NCBI GenBank assembly: GCA_003140095.1
Contig: PLIU01000426.1
Span: 1-57,758 of the forward strand
Direction: 5' to 3'
Length of the DNA stretch: 57,758 nucleotides
Source: Verrucomicrobiales bacterium
Lineage (GTDB): Bacteria > Verrucomicrobiota > Verrucomicrobiia > Limisphaerales > Palsa-1400
A model generated the notes under the pieces. The model was not told the DNA's origin, made no database searches, and was given only the letters and a program-made list of their open reading frames with translations. Below are positions 44,441-53,700 of this stretch, piece after piece (within the stretch, counting starts at the first letter, position 1; the number at the start of each line of letters is the position of its first letter). The position numbers were made by a program, and so were the translations under genes.

Positions 44441-45511
44441 ATGAATCCGAAATGGAAACTAACTGCTTATGCCGTGCTCTTGATTTTGAGCGCATGGTTT
44501 GGCCACTGCTTTTATTCCAATTACTCCGCCGTCACCAAGTCTGCGGCGGATGCCGGCGCGGACGCGCCCGCCGTGCCGCCAGAAACCAGCACGAATGCGA
44601 ATGCGGATAATCCCACCACCAACAACAACAACAACCCCGTGACCAACGTCCTGGCGACGCTGGACACCAATGTCTCCGCCACGTCCAACACCAACGCCGC
44701 CGCGACGCCAGACACCAACGCGCCGCCAATCCAAACCAACGCCGCCGCTCCGCCGCGCGAGATCGTCAAAAAGCCCGCGCCGCCGGTCGATTTACGTTCG
44801 GCACGCGGCGCCATGATCGCTTACTTGGCCGCGCTGGTCGGGGCGCTCATTGGGCTGGGGTTGCTCGTCGCGCACGATGTGAGCCAATTCGCGGGCAGCC
44901 AGGCGGTCGAATATTTTTTCGGCGACGCCGCGGATGCCATTCGCGACCCGGAGTACGAGCGAGCCGAGGCGGCATGGGCCAACGGCAAGCATCTGGAGGC
45001 CATCCAACTGATGCGCGATTTCCTGCAGAAGAATCCTCGCGAAATCCACGCCGCCTTGCGCATCGCGGAGATTTACGAGAAGGACCTGAAAAACCTCCTG
45101 GCCGCCGCGCTGGAGTACGAGGAGGTCCTCAAGCACAAGTTGCCGGCCGAGCGGTGGGGTTGGGCCGCCGTCCATCTTTGCAACCTTTATTCCAAACTCA
45201 ATAAGTCCGAGCAAGCTCTGGCCCTCTTGCACCGCGTTGCCGATGAATACCCCAAAACGGCGGCGGCCAAAAAAGCCCGTGCCCGCCTGGGCCTGGCGGA
45301 GCCGGAACCGGAAGTGGCCGACAAGGATGTCAACGCCGAAGAGCTGCCTGAATTGACGCCGGACACCACTGTCATCACCATGGAAGAGCGGCCTCCGGAA
45401 TTGGAACCGCGGACCGGATCTCGGCCCCCGCCGCAGGCGCCACCCCCTCCGCCCGCACCGCCCGAACCTTCCAAACCGAGCCTGCCGCCCGGCTTCCGCC
45501 CCAAGAAATAG
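44441..45511 (+). CDS. membrane protein with TPR-like repeats and proline-rich tail
   Basis: 356 residues from ATG 44441 ('MNPKWKLTAYAVLLILSAWF', membrane helix 1). A low-complexity T/N/A/P linker with repeated 'DTNxxAT' units (~40-100) leads to a second helix (~128-145, 'AMIAYLAALVGALIGLGLLV'). The cytoplasmic part has TPR-like pairs ('AEAAWANGKHLEAIQLMRDF', 'LRIAEIYEKDLKNLLAAALE', 'NLYSKLNKSEQALALLHRVA') and a proline-rich C-terminal tail ending 'PPGFRPKK'. The upstream frame is spurious. It is divergent from the ABC exporter and may share its promoter region. Scaffold function is inference. Confidence 0.8.
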   Translation: MNPKWKLTAYAVLLILSAWFGHCFYSNYSAVTKSAADAGADAPAVPPETSTNANADNPTTNNNNNPVTNVLATLDTNVSATSNTNAAATPDTNAPPIQTNAAAPPREIVKKPAPPVDLRSARGAMIAYLAALVGALIGLGLLVAHDVSQFAGSQAVEYFFGDAADAIRDPEYERAEAAWANGKHLEAIQLMRDFLQKNPREIHAALRIAEIYEKDLKNLLAAALEYEEVLKHKLPAERWGWAAVHLCNLYSKLNKSEQALALLHRVADEYPKTAAAKKARARLGLAEPEPEVADKDVNAEELPELTPDTTVITMEERPPELEPRTGSRPPPQAPPPPPAPPEPSKPSLPPGFRPKK

Positions 45512-45517
45512 AACAAG

Positions 45518-45717
45518 AATGATGCTTCGCGGCCTTCGTTCGCTTCTGTCAACCAAACAGAAAAATCACCGCGCGGGCCGCGCCCGGCGCAAGTCCAGCG
45601 TGAAGGGGAATTCAGGGCTTTTTTCCGCCACCCGCGGCCGCATCGTTCCCGGCGTGTGGCCCTGGCGGAAGAAGCGGGCCAGGCGGCGGCTCTCGGCTTT
45701 TTAGGCGTTGACCGGAA
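45518..45717. repeat. 200-bp direct repeat, left copy (fragment of the transglutaminase gene end)
   Basis: Matches 46426-46625 without gaps: the first 114 bases are identical and about 8 mismatches follow. On the minus strand it encodes the last ~45 residues of the transglutaminase/DUF2126 protein, but with an in-frame TAA at the position of a Tyr. It starts 7 bases after the stop of the TPR gene. Together with the right copy it brackets the antitoxin/PIN cassette. Confidence 0.9.
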
Positions 45718-45752
45718 ACGCCTTCACGCGGCGCCCCTGGGCCAACAATGAA

Positions 45753-46169
45753 TCAAGGTTCAAAAAAGCCATCGAACCCCTTGGCGCGAAGAGCTTGTTT
45801 CAATTGCGCATCTTCCGTCCACAATCTTCCGTTCAAATGCAGCGTGAGCGCAACATAGGGCGTGTCTTGTTCATCCACCTCTTTGCACAGTCTGTGCGCT
45901 TCCATCCAGACGCCCAGAGCAATGTTGGCTTCGTTGATGAATTCCAGGCGGCTAACCAAAGCCTGAACCGCTTCCAAAAGTTCGTCTTCAGTCGGCCCTG
46001 TCGCGCGCGCCAAACGCATCTTATGCTTGAATAATTCGACGAATAAATAACCGGGCGAGTAGAACTTTGCCTTCGCGGATGGATCCAGACGGTCTCGCAA
46101 ATCACCGCGCTGTGAAACGAGGGCTTTGAAGGCAATGTTGGCGTCAACGACAACTCAATCGGGATTCAT
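45753..46169 (-). pseudogene. PIN-domain (VapC-like) toxin with stop at codon 5
   Basis: The ATG at 46169 overlaps the antitoxin stop (ATGA), the normal layout for such modules, but the frame reads M-N-P-D-stop (TGA 46155-46157) and then continues 'VVVDANIAFKALVSQRGDLR' to the end at 45753. The PIN motifs are otherwise intact: the first Asp in 'VVVDANIAFKAL', 'YLFVELFKHK' with Glu, and 'EQDTPYVALTLHLNGRLWTE' with the later acidic residues. No start codon lies between the TGA and the first catalytic Asp; a TTG further down would drop that Asp. PIN toxins are RNases. This one is probably silent unless the stop is read through. Confidence 0.75.
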
Positions 46170-46384
46170 TCCGCCGCTTTGATGAACCGATGCCGGTTGG
46201 CGGCCCACCAACCCGCTTTGATTTCATCGGCCAGCCGAGAGGCCTCGTCCTCAGTCAGATGGCTTCTTCCGGCGATGGCTTCAAGGCGCAACGAGTCCAC
46301 AAACCAATTCACGCGCTCGGTCGGAACTTCGCTTTTCGGAATTGTCACACGCACAGTTGCATCGGTCGTTTCCACCGTAATCAT
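46166..46384 (-). CDS. antitoxin of the PIN module
   Basis: A protein of 72 residues ('MITVETTDATVRVTIPKSEV') whose N-terminal strands look like a small DNA-binding antitoxin and whose C-terminal helices ('LTEDEASRLADEIKAGWW') would cover the toxin. It precedes the PIN gene and overlaps it by four bases. The name rests on this position; the sequence itself is not a family I can identify firmly. The cassette is enclosed by 200-bp direct repeats. Confidence 0.7.
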   Translation of the reverse strand: MITVETTDATVRVTIPKSEVPTERVNWFVDSLRLEAIAGRSHLTEDEASRLADEIKAGWWAANRHRFIKAAE

Positions 46385-46425
46385 TCTTTAGTTTGCCTTC
46401 TTTTCCGGCGAAAAGCAAGCCAACA

Positions 46426-46625
46426 AATGATGCTTCGCGGCCTTCGTTCGCTTCTGTCAACCAAACAGAAAAATCACCGCGCGGGCCGCGCCCGGCGCAA
46501 GTCCAGCGTGAAGGGGAATTCAGGGCTTTTTTCCGCCACGCGAAGCCGCATCTTTCCCGGCGTGTGGCCCTGGCGGAAGAAGCGGGCCAAGCGCCGGCTC
46601 TCGGCTTCGTAGGCGTTGACCGGGA
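46426..46625. repeat. 200-bp direct repeat, right copy (3' end of the transglutaminase gene)
   Basis: The right partner of 45518-45717, offset by exactly 908 bases. It covers the last ~50 codons of the transglutaminase/DUF2126 gene and 48 bases beyond its stop codon. Confidence 0.9.
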
Positions 46626-49600
46626 AGGTGGTGTGGTTGCGTCCGCCCGGATGCATGACGTGATAGGTGCAGCCGGCGACGCTGCGATTGTTCCAAGTGT
46701 CAAATATATCAAAACCCAGCGGGGTGTTCACGCCCAGCGTTGGGTGCAGGCCGGTGGGCGGCTGCCAGGCGCGATAGCGCACGCCGCAGACGAACTCCCC
46801 GTTGACGCCGGTCGGGTGCAGCGGCAACGCCCAACCGCCGGCGGCGATGACGTGCCGCCCAACCGTCAGGCCTTGCGCCTTGATCTGCACGCGCTCGACG
46901 GAAGTATCGACGTAGCGAACGGGGCCGCCCGGGCCGGGTTCCTCCCCCAGGACGTGCCAGGGTTCCAGGGCCTGGCGGAGTTCCAAATGGATGTTCCACG
47001 CATCGAGGTCGCCAAAGGACGGGAATCGAAATTCGAAGTGAGGCCCGAACCAGTTGGATTGCACCGGATAGCCGTGCTGGCGCAAATCGTCGGCCACCTC
47101 GCAAAAATCGCTCCAGACAAAGTGCGGCAGCATCCAGCGGTCATGGATGTCGGTGCCCCAGCGGACGAGCGACTGGGTGTAGGGCTTGTGCCAGAAGCGG
47201 GAGATGAGGGCGCGCAGGAGAAGTTGCTGAGCCAGGCTCATGCGGGCGTGGGGCGGCATTTCGAAGGCGCGCATTTCCAGCAGGCCCAGACGGGCGCTGC
47301 TGCTTTCCGGCGGGTAGAGCTTGTCGATTGAAAACTCGGCGCGATGGGTGTTGCCGGAGGCGTCGATGAGCAAGTTGCGGAACAAGCGGTCGGTTAGCCA
47401 GGGTGGAATGTATTCCTTGTTGGGCACTTGTTGGAAGGCCGCTTCCAATTCGTAAAGGGAATCGTTGCGCGCCTCGTCCACCCGCGGACTCTGGCTGGTC
47501 GGGCCGATGAACAAGCCGCTGAAGAGGAACGAAAGCGATGGATGATTCTGCCAATAGGTCAGGAGCGAACGCAGCAGATCGGGCCGGCGCAACAGCGGCG
47601 AATCCGGCGGCGTCGGGCCGCCGAGCACAATATGATTGCCGCCGCCGGTGCCGGTGTGGCGTCCGTCCAGCATGAATTTTTCGGCGGTCAAGCGCGTTTG
47701 GCGCGCCTCCTCGTAGAGCCCTTCGGTTTGCTGGACCATTTCGTCCCACGAGGCGACGGGATGTAGGTTGACTTCGATGACTCCCGGGTCGGGCGTCACT
47801 TTGAGGACGTGCAAACGGTGGTCGCGCGGCGGCGCGTAGCCTTCGATGACGACCGGAGCAGCCAGCTCCGCCGCCGTGTCCTCCACCGCGGCGACGCATT
47901 CGAGGTAATCTTCCAGCGTATGCACCGGCGGCATGAACACGTGCAATCGTCCTTGGCGCGGTTCCACGCATAAGGCGGTGCGGGTCAGCCACCAGGCCGA
48001 TTCGCCCGCGGCGGGAATGCGCGCGACATCCTCCGCGGAAAAACGGGGGAGCGCCTGGCGGCGCGCGGACGGCGGTTCCGGCGGGCGGGGCATCTCCGGC
48101 TGCAGGTCCCCGGACGGATGAGGAGGCAGCGTCGGGCGTTCCTCATGCGGGTCCTGCTCGTAAAGGTAGGGATAATCGCCCGCGCTGGTCCAAGACAGGG
48201 AATCCAGCGGCAAGCGGAGGCCGATAGGCGAATCGCCGGGGATCAAGTAGCATCGTCCCGGACGGAAGAGCCACGGGCCGGTTTTCCAGCAAGGTCTTTG
48301 GCCGCTCCAGCCGCGCTGCAAAGGCAGCACGTAGCCGATCACCTTGTCCAATCCTTGTTCAAAGATTTTGGCCAGGCGCGCGCGCTCTTCCGGGTCCTTG
48401 AGATTGGATTTGAAGGGATCGACGTTGTCCGGCAACCGGCGCTCCTTCCACAAATAATACCATGAGTCCTCGTACGCGGGCAGAACGCATTGGCCGCCGC
48501 AACCCAGGCGTTGGGCCAGCGCGTGGATGAATTGTTCGGCCTGCTTTTCGCCATGTCCGTAATTTTTGGATTCCAGGGCGAAGAGTTCTTCATTGGTCCA
48601 GGCGGGCAGTCCGTCCTTGCGCCAATAGGCCGCGAATGACCAGCGCGGAAGCGATTCGCCCGGATACCATTTGCCCTGGCCGCAATGAAGCAGCGCGCCC
48701 TTGGTGAAACGCCGTTTGAGCCGGCTCATCAGGTCAGCGGCCAGCTTCAGTTTCTGAGGCCCGAGCGCGACGGTGTTCCATTCCGGGTCATCGCGGTCGG
48801 AAATCGAGACAAAAGTCGGCTCGCCGCCCATGGTCAGGCGGCAGTTGTGCTTGTTCAAATCGGCATCGACCTGGTGGCCGAGTTTTTCGATCTCGGCCCA
48901 TTGCTCCTCGGTGTAAGGTTTGGTGACGCGGGGCGATTCGAAGAGACGCTTCACGGTCATTTCAAAACTCAGCTCGCATTTGCATTCATCGACTGCGCCG
49001 CTGATGGGCGCGGCGCTTTGCGGGTCGGGCGTGGCCGCCAGCGGGATATGGCCTTCCCCCGCCAGCAGTCCCGAAGTGGCGTCCAGTCCGATCCAGCCCG
49101 CGCCGGGCAAGTACACTTCGCACCAGGCGTGAAGGTCGGTGAAATCCTTTTCCGTGCCGCTGGGGCCGTCGAGCGATTTGACATCGGGCGCCAGTTGAAT
49201 GAGGTAGCCGCTGACGAAGCGGGCGGCCAGGCCGCAATGGCGCAGCAGTTGCACCAGCAGCCACGCCGAGTCGCGGCACGAACCGCTGGCCAGGGCGAGG
49301 GTTTCCTCCGGCGTTTGCACGCCCGCTTCCAGGCGGATGAGATATTTAATGTCGCGGCACAGGCGCTGGTTGACCTCGACCAGAAAATCGATGGTGCGCG
49401 GGCGGTCATCGCCTTTGCGTGCGGCCAATCCGGTCAGGATGCGCTCGCAGCAGGCTTGGAAGAGCGGGGTGGATTCGCAGCGCAATCGGAATGGCTCCAA
49501 TTCGTGGTCCAGTACGGCCGCGTAAGTAAAAGGCATGCGCTCGGCTTCCGGTTCGAGGAAGAAATCAAACGGGTTGAACACCGCCATCTCGGCCACCAGG

Positions 49601-49839
49601 TCCACTTCGATTTCCAGTTCGTGGGCCGGCTCCAGGAAGACCAGTCGGGCCAGGTAGTTGGACTGCGGGTCCTGCTGCCAATGGATGAAATGTTTCTCGG
49701 GCCGCACGCGCAAGGAGTAGCTCAAAATGCGGGTGCGCGAGTGCGGGGCGGGGCGGAGGCGCGCCACTTGCGGCCCCAACGTAACCAGGCGGTCATACTT
49801 ATAGGTTGTGCGGTGATGGAGCGCGGCGTGAATAGACAT
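46474..49839 (-). CDS. transglutaminase-like protein fused to DUF2126
   Basis: A protein of 1121 residues. The N-terminal beta domain (~3-85, 'HHRTTYKYDRLVTLGPQVAR') is of the bacterial transglutaminase N type. The papain-like core has Cys188 in 'LASGSCRDSAWLLVQLLRHC', His237 in 'FTDLHAWCEVYLPGAGW' and Asp253 in 'GLDATSGLLAGEG'. From ~300 to the end it is DUF2126 ('LTMGGEPTFVSISDRDDPEW', 'FMLDGRHTGTGGGNHIVLGG'). Proteins of this type occur with circularly permuted ATP-grasp and alpha-E genes in predicted peptide-synthesis/amidoligase systems. It is the last gene of such an operon, 11 bases after pfkA. The 3' end is duplicated at 45518-45717. Confidence 0.93.
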   Translation of the reverse strand: MSIHAALHHRTTYKYDRLVTLGPQVARLRPAPHSRTRILSYSLRVRPEKHFIHWQQDPQSNYLARLVFLEPAHELEIEVDLVAEMAVFNPFDFFLEPEAERMPFTYAAVLDHELEPFRLRCESTPLFQACCERILTGLAARKGDDRPRTIDFLVEVNQRLCRDIKYLIRLEAGVQTPEETLALASGSCRDSAWLLVQLLRHCGLAARFVSGYLIQLAPDVKSLDGPSGTEKDFTDLHAWCEVYLPGAGWIGLDATSGLLAGEGHIPLAATPDPQSAAPISGAVDECKCELSFEMTVKRLFESPRVTKPYTEEQWAEIEKLGHQVDADLNKHNCRLTMGGEPTFVSISDRDDPEWNTVALGPQKLKLAADLMSRLKRRFTKGALLHCGQGKWYPGESLPRWSFAAYWRKDGLPAWTNEELFALESKNYGHGEKQAEQFIHALAQRLGCGGQCVLPAYEDSWYYLWKERRLPDNVDPFKSNLKDPEERARLAKIFEQGLDKVIGYVLPLQRGWSGQRPCWKTGPWLFRPGRCYLIPGDSPIGLRLPLDSLSWTSAGDYPYLYEQDPHEERPTLPPHPSGDLQPEMPRPPEPPSARRQALPRFSAEDVARIPAAGESAWWLTRTALCVEPRQGRLHVFMPPVHTLEDYLECVAAVEDTAAELAAPVVIEGYAPPRDHRLHVLKVTPDPGVIEVNLHPVASWDEMVQQTEGLYEEARQTRLTAEKFMLDGRHTGTGGGNHIVLGGPTPPDSPLLRRPDLLRSLLTYWQNHPSLSFLFSGLFIGPTSQSPRVDEARNDSLYELEAAFQQVPNKEYIPPWLTDRLFRNLLIDASGNTHRAEFSIDKLYPPESSSARLGLLEMRAFEMPPHARMSLAQQLLLRALISRFWHKPYTQSLVRWGTDIHDRWMLPHFVWSDFCEVADDLRQHGYPVQSNWFGPHFEFRFPSFGDLDAWNIHLELRQALEPWHVLGEEPGPGGPVRYVDTSVERVQIKAQGLTVGRHVIAAGGWALPLHPTGVNGEFVCGVRYRAWQPPTGLHPTLGVNTPLGFDIFDTWNNRSVAGCTYHVMHPGGRNHTTFPVNAYEAESRRLARFFRQGHTPGKMRLRVAEKSPEFPFTLDLRRARPAR

Positions 49840-49850
49840 GATGCGGGACC

Positions 49851-51230
49851 TTAATCAATGTAACGGATCCGTTTATGGACGTCGGTGTTGATGCTGTGAT
49901 AGGCGTGCGTCAGGCTGCCGGGCGCGAACAACTCCGTCCGCACCACTTCCATGTCCTCGTTGCCGATCGCATCGGTGAAAATCGGCAGCATGTAATCGAT
50001 GCCGGTTTGCGAGGGCATCATGCGGTCGCGATCGTAGAAGGATCGGTGCATGTAGCGGGCGTGAATATGGCCCCAGCGGTCGCGAAACCGGTTGGCGTCG
50101 TATCCCTCCACGTGGAAGCCCTTGGCCTCATTGTGCTGCAGAATGGCCACGGCGTTGTTGCGGCCTTCGACCAGCAACTCAACCGCCTTGCCGCCCAGTT
50201 GCGCGGCGTAAAAACGGTCGAAGAGAATGGGACGGCCGCCCCGCTGCGTGTGGCCGACTTTGCGGATGAAGATGGCTTCGTGCGCGGTGGCGGCGCGCCT
50301 GTAAAGTTGAAAATAGCGGTCGCCGATCATGCGCATCAACTTGGCCCGGAGCGCGTCGCCCGCCCCGCTCAGGACAATGTTGCCGGCCGGGTCGGTGGAC
50401 CTGGTCTCGGAACCGAACTCGTGCCCCTGTTCATCGACGATGCCTTCGCCGCAGACAATGACGACGTTTTTCTGCAAATCATAAAGATACTTGACGCGCT
50501 CGACCATCCGGTCCAGGTCGATGGCCACCTCCGGCACCAAAATGAGGTCCGGCTGGCCGTAGGCGGTGCCCAGAGCGATGTAGCCCGAATGGCGCCCCAT
50601 GACCTCGATGATGGCGATGCGGCGGTGGCTCTCCGCCGTGGTGCGAATGCGTTCCACGCCCGAAGCGGAGACAAAGACGGCGGTGGCATAGCCGGGCGTG
50701 GCATAATTGATGATTTGGTCCAGGGCAAAAATCGCGCGCGAGTCCGTGCGGCGGTACTTGTAGCCGTCGCCCTCGGCATCCTTGGAGCGCACCCATTCGT
50801 CCGGTTCGTTGGCGTAGTTGAGGCCGAGGTCGTTGTCGATGGTTTTGGGCGCCAGGACGGTCGGCAAGCGGTCCGCCAGCGGCTGGAGGCCGTTCAAGGT
50901 GCCGTCGCCGCCGATGCAGATCAGGCCCTCGATGCCCAGTTTGCGCAGGTGGGCGGCGATGGTGTCCAATTCCGCGCTGTTGTTGGGGTCCACGTAATCG
51001 CGCGATGAGCCGATGAGCGTGCCGCCCTTGGTCGGGTCCAATTCGGGAATCTCCTGGAAGAGCGGATTCAGATGGAGATGAGGCAGTCTGGGGTTGAACA
51101 GGGAATTGAATCCCTTGATCAGGCCGATGATTTCGATTTTGAGTTGATTGGCGCGCGTGACCGCGCCGTGGATGGTGGCGTTGAGAGCCGGAGTGTCACC
51201 GCCCGCGGTCAAGATGCCGATCCGTTTCAT
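49851..51230 (-). CDS. pfkA: 6-phosphofructokinase
   Basis: A 459-residue phosphofructokinase that makes fructose 1,6-bisphosphate. The motifs are 'ILTAGGDTPALNATIHGAV', 'ICIGGDGTLNG' and 'APKTIDNDLGLNY', plus 'EVMGRHSGYIALGTAYG' and 'VGHTQRGGRP'. Position 104 (E. coli numbering) is Gly (residue 110 here), which favours ATP; position 124 is Lys (residue 129), as in pyrophosphate enzymes. The Gly/Lys combination is known from ATP-dependent long-chain types such as trypanosomal PFK, so ATP is the likely donor. It starts 4 bases before the alpha-E stop (ATGA) and so is translationally coupled inside the ATP-grasp/alpha-E/transglutaminase operon. Confidence 0.94.
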   Translation of the reverse strand: MKRIGILTAGGDTPALNATIHGAVTRANQLKIEIIGLIKGFNSLFNPRLPHLHLNPLFQEIPELDPTKGGTLIGSSRDYVDPNNSAELDTIAAHLRKLGIEGLICIGGDGTLNGLQPLADRLPTVLAPKTIDNDLGLNYANEPDEWVRSKDAEGDGYKYRRTDSRAIFALDQIINYATPGYATAVFVSASGVERIRTTAESHRRIAIIEVMGRHSGYIALGTAYGQPDLILVPEVAIDLDRMVERVKYLYDLQKNVVIVCGEGIVDEQGHEFGSETRSTDPAGNIVLSGAGDALRAKLMRMIGDRYFQLYRRAATAHEAIFIRKVGHTQRGGRPILFDRFYAAQLGGKAVELLVEGRNNAVAILQHNEAKGFHVEGYDANRFRDRWGHIHARYMHRSFYDRDRMMPSQTGIDYMLPIFTDAIGNEDMEVVRTELFAPGSLTHAYHSINTDVHKRIRYID

Positions 51231-52258
51231 GCGTGCGCTGGCTGTTGCTGCTGCTGTTCCTCCTGCTGAATCATCAATTCTCCCCCCTCGGGGCCGAAGT
51301 CCTGGAAGATGTAGGCGTCGAAGGCCGCGCTGCCGATGGCGTTGAGTTTGAGCTGGAACTGGTCAAGGTACCAGTGCAAACCCTGATCGAAAATCTCCTC
51401 CACCGTGCTGAATTGCAGCGCCGCCTCCAGTCGGCCGGCCAGCTTTTCCGCTTCGTTGCAGAACCGTCCGCTGGGAACCCCGGAAATGTGCCGCAAGGCC
51501 GAGTTCAGCTCGCTGACGCAAAAGCGGGTCGAGCGCGGAAAATCTTCGTTGAAAAGCAGGAACTCGGTGACGTAGCGCGGATGGACGTCCGCTCCGTGAA
51601 TGGACTTGTAGGCGTCCCACGCGCTGCACGAGCGCAGGATGGCCGACCATCCCAGGGCTTCGGTCTGGCTGATACTGACGGGCATGCCCCGTTCCGGCAG
51701 TCCCTGGTAACGCACGTCCAGGATGCGCGAGGTCTTGTCGGCCCGTTCGAGAAACTTGCCGACCTGGGAAAACCACCAGCCCTCGTTGCGCAACATGGTG
51801 GCGTAGCCGATGCCCGAGAGATGGAGGGAGGCGGCTTTGATCTGTTGGAAAAATTCGCTAGGGCCCCGCCGCCAGACTTTGCGCGCCTCGGGCGAACGCA
51901 CGAAGAGATAGACGCGGTTCAATTCCTCCCAGAACTCGAGGGAAACTTGATCGCGCACCATGCGGGCGTTTTCGCGCGCCTGGCCAATGGAGGAGACGAT
52001 GGAGTTGGGGTTTTCGGGCTGGAAGACCAGGAATTCGGTTACGGCCTGGCCCGTGGCTTTGGCGTGCAATTCCAGGAAGGCCTTCTCGTCGCCCGTGCTT
52101 TGCACAATGGGCATCCAATGCTCGGCCAACCGTTCGTCGTTGAGGTTGCGCAAATCCAGCAACAGTTGCAGGTTGACATCGACAATGCGCGCGATGTTTT
52201 CGGCCCGTTCGATGTAGCGCGACATCCAATACAGGCAATTGGCCACACGGCTAAGCAT
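51227..52258 (-). CDS. alpha-E domain protein
   Basis: A protein of 343 residues. 'MLSRVANCLYWMSRYIERAE' is the hallmark opening of the alpha-E family, all-helical proteins encoded next to circularly permuted ATP-grasp enzymes. Further conserved segments are 'RMVRDQVSLEFWEELNRVY' and 'LERADKTSRILDVRYQ'. A Q-rich tail (~333-340) ends the protein. The biochemical role is unproven; a partner role in peptide-bond synthesis has been proposed from genomic context. It lies 2 bases after the ATP-grasp gene and overlaps pfkA by 4. Confidence 0.95.
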   Translation of the reverse strand: MLSRVANCLYWMSRYIERAENIARIVDVNLQLLLDLRNLNDERLAEHWMPIVQSTGDEKAFLELHAKATGQAVTEFLVFQPENPNSIVSSIGQARENARMVRDQVSLEFWEELNRVYLFVRSPEARKVWRRGPSEFFQQIKAASLHLSGIGYATMLRNEGWWFSQVGKFLERADKTSRILDVRYQGLPERGMPVSISQTEALGWSAILRSCSAWDAYKSIHGADVHPRYVTEFLLFNEDFPRSTRFCVSELNSALRHISGVPSGRFCNEAEKLAGRLEAALQFSTVEEIFDQGLHWYLDQFQLKLNAIGSAAFDAYIFQDFGPEGGELMIQQEEQQQQQPAHA

Positions 52259-52260
52259 GC

Positions 52261-53700
52261 TTATTCATCTCCATAGAGCACCCAGGTGTCCTTGCTGCCT
52301 CCGCCTTGGGAGGAATTGACCACCAATGAGCCGGGCCGGAGCGCGACGCGGGTCAACCCGCCCGGGGCCACCGTGGTTTTTTCCCCGCAAATAATGTAAG
52401 GGCGCAAATCAATGTGACGCCCTTCAAAGCAGGCGCCCTCCACGTGCGTGGGATGGCGCGAGAGGGAGATCATGGGCTGGGCGATGTAGTTGCGCGGGTC
52501 GGCCTGAATGCGTTGCCGGAAAATTTCAATTTCCTGGGTGGCCGCCTGGGGCCCCATCAACATTCCGTACCCCCCCGATTCGTTGGCCGCTTTGACCACC
52601 AGGTTCGGCAGATTTTCCAAAATGTGCTTTTTGTCGGACTCTTCGCTGGCCAGGTAGGTTGGGACATTGGGAATGAGCGGCTCCTGGTCCAAGTAATACT
52701 TAATCATGCGCGGCACGAAATAATACATCACCTTGTCGTCGGCGATCCCCGTGCCGATGGAATTGGCTAGGGAGACGTGGCCGGCGCGATAGGCATGGAC
52801 CAATCCTGGCACGCCGAGCATCGAATCGCGGCGGAAGACCGTCGGGTCCAGAAAATCATCCTCGATGCGCCGGTAGATGACATGGACCGGTTGCAGTCCC
52901 TTGGTCGTGCGCATGAACACGCGCGCGTCGGCCACCACCAAATCCCGGCCTTCGACGATTTCAATGCCCATTTGCCGCGCCAGGTAGGTGTGCTCAAAAT
53001 AGGCGCTGTTGTAGGCCCCCGGCGTCAGCAGGACGATGGTGGGATTGGGCACCCCGGGGGGCGCGATGTATTGCAACATCTTCAACAATTCCTGCGGGTA
53101 ATGGTCCACCGGCCGCACCCCGATCCGTTCAAACATGTCGGGAAAACTGCGCTTCATGGCCCGGCGGTTCTCCAACACATAACTGACCCCGCTGGGACAG
53201 CGCGCGTTGTCCTCCAGCACCATGTAGGTCCCGTCGTCTCCGCGGATGAGGTCACTGCCGCAGATGTGAATGTAAATGTCCTTGGGCACCTTGAAATTGA
53301 CGAATTCCCGCCGAAAATGCTTGGCGGAGAGGATGTAGAAAGCGGGGATAACGCCATCCTTGACGATTTTCTGCTCGTGATAGACATCGCGGAGGAACAA
53401 GTTCAGGGCCGTAATCCTCTGCACCAAACCGCGCTCCAGGAATTCCCATTCCTTGGCCGGGATGACGCGCGGCACCAGGTCGAAAGGAAAGATCCTCTCC
53501 GTCCCCTGGGAGTCGCCGTACACGTTGAAGGTGATCCCCTGGCGCAGAAAGGCCAGATCGATCGAATGCCGTTTGTCGGCGAATTCATCGGTGCCTAGCG
53601 ACTCAAACAAAGAGCAGAACCGCCGGTAATGCGGACGGATTTTTCCGCTCTCGTCGAGCATTTCGTCGAAAAATTTGTCGCGGTGGTATTCTCGCAGCAT
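52261..53700 (-). CDS. circularly permuted type-2 ATP-grasp protein
   Basis: A protein of 479 residues, first gene of the operon. Conserved features are '[20 protein letters not shown]', '[20 protein letters not shown]' (the metal- and ATP-binding E-x-N), '[14 protein letters not shown]', '[20 protein letters not shown]' and '[18 protein letters not shown]' with the glycine-rich loop. The family is predicted to form amide bonds in an uncharacterised peptide. A start codon at 53700 ('[11 protein letters not shown]') follows a 350-base gene-free region that should contain the operon promoter. Confidence 0.95.
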   Translation of the reverse strand: MLREYHRDKFFDEMLDESGKIRPHYRRFCSLFESLGTDEFADKRHSIDLAFLRQGITFNVYGDSQGTERIFPFDLVPRVIPAKEWEFLERGLVQRITALNLFLRDVYHEQKIVKDGVIPAFYILSAKHFRREFVNFKVPKDIYIHICGSDLIRGDDGTYMVLEDNARCPSGVSYVLENRRAMKRSFPDMFERIGVRPVDHYPQELLKMLQYIAPPGVPNPTIVLLTPGAYNSAYFEHTYLARQMGIEIVEGRDLVVADARVFMRTTKGLQPVHVIYRRIEDDFLDPTVFRRDSMLGVPGLVHAYRAGHVSLANSIGTGIADDKVMYYFVPRMIKYYLDQEPLIPNVPTYLASEESDKKHILENLPNLVVKAANESGGYGMLMGPQAATQEIEIFRQRIQADPRNYIAQPMISLSRHPTHVEGACFEGRHIDLRPYIICGEKTTVAPGGLTRVALRPGSLVVNSSQGGGSKDTWVLYGDE

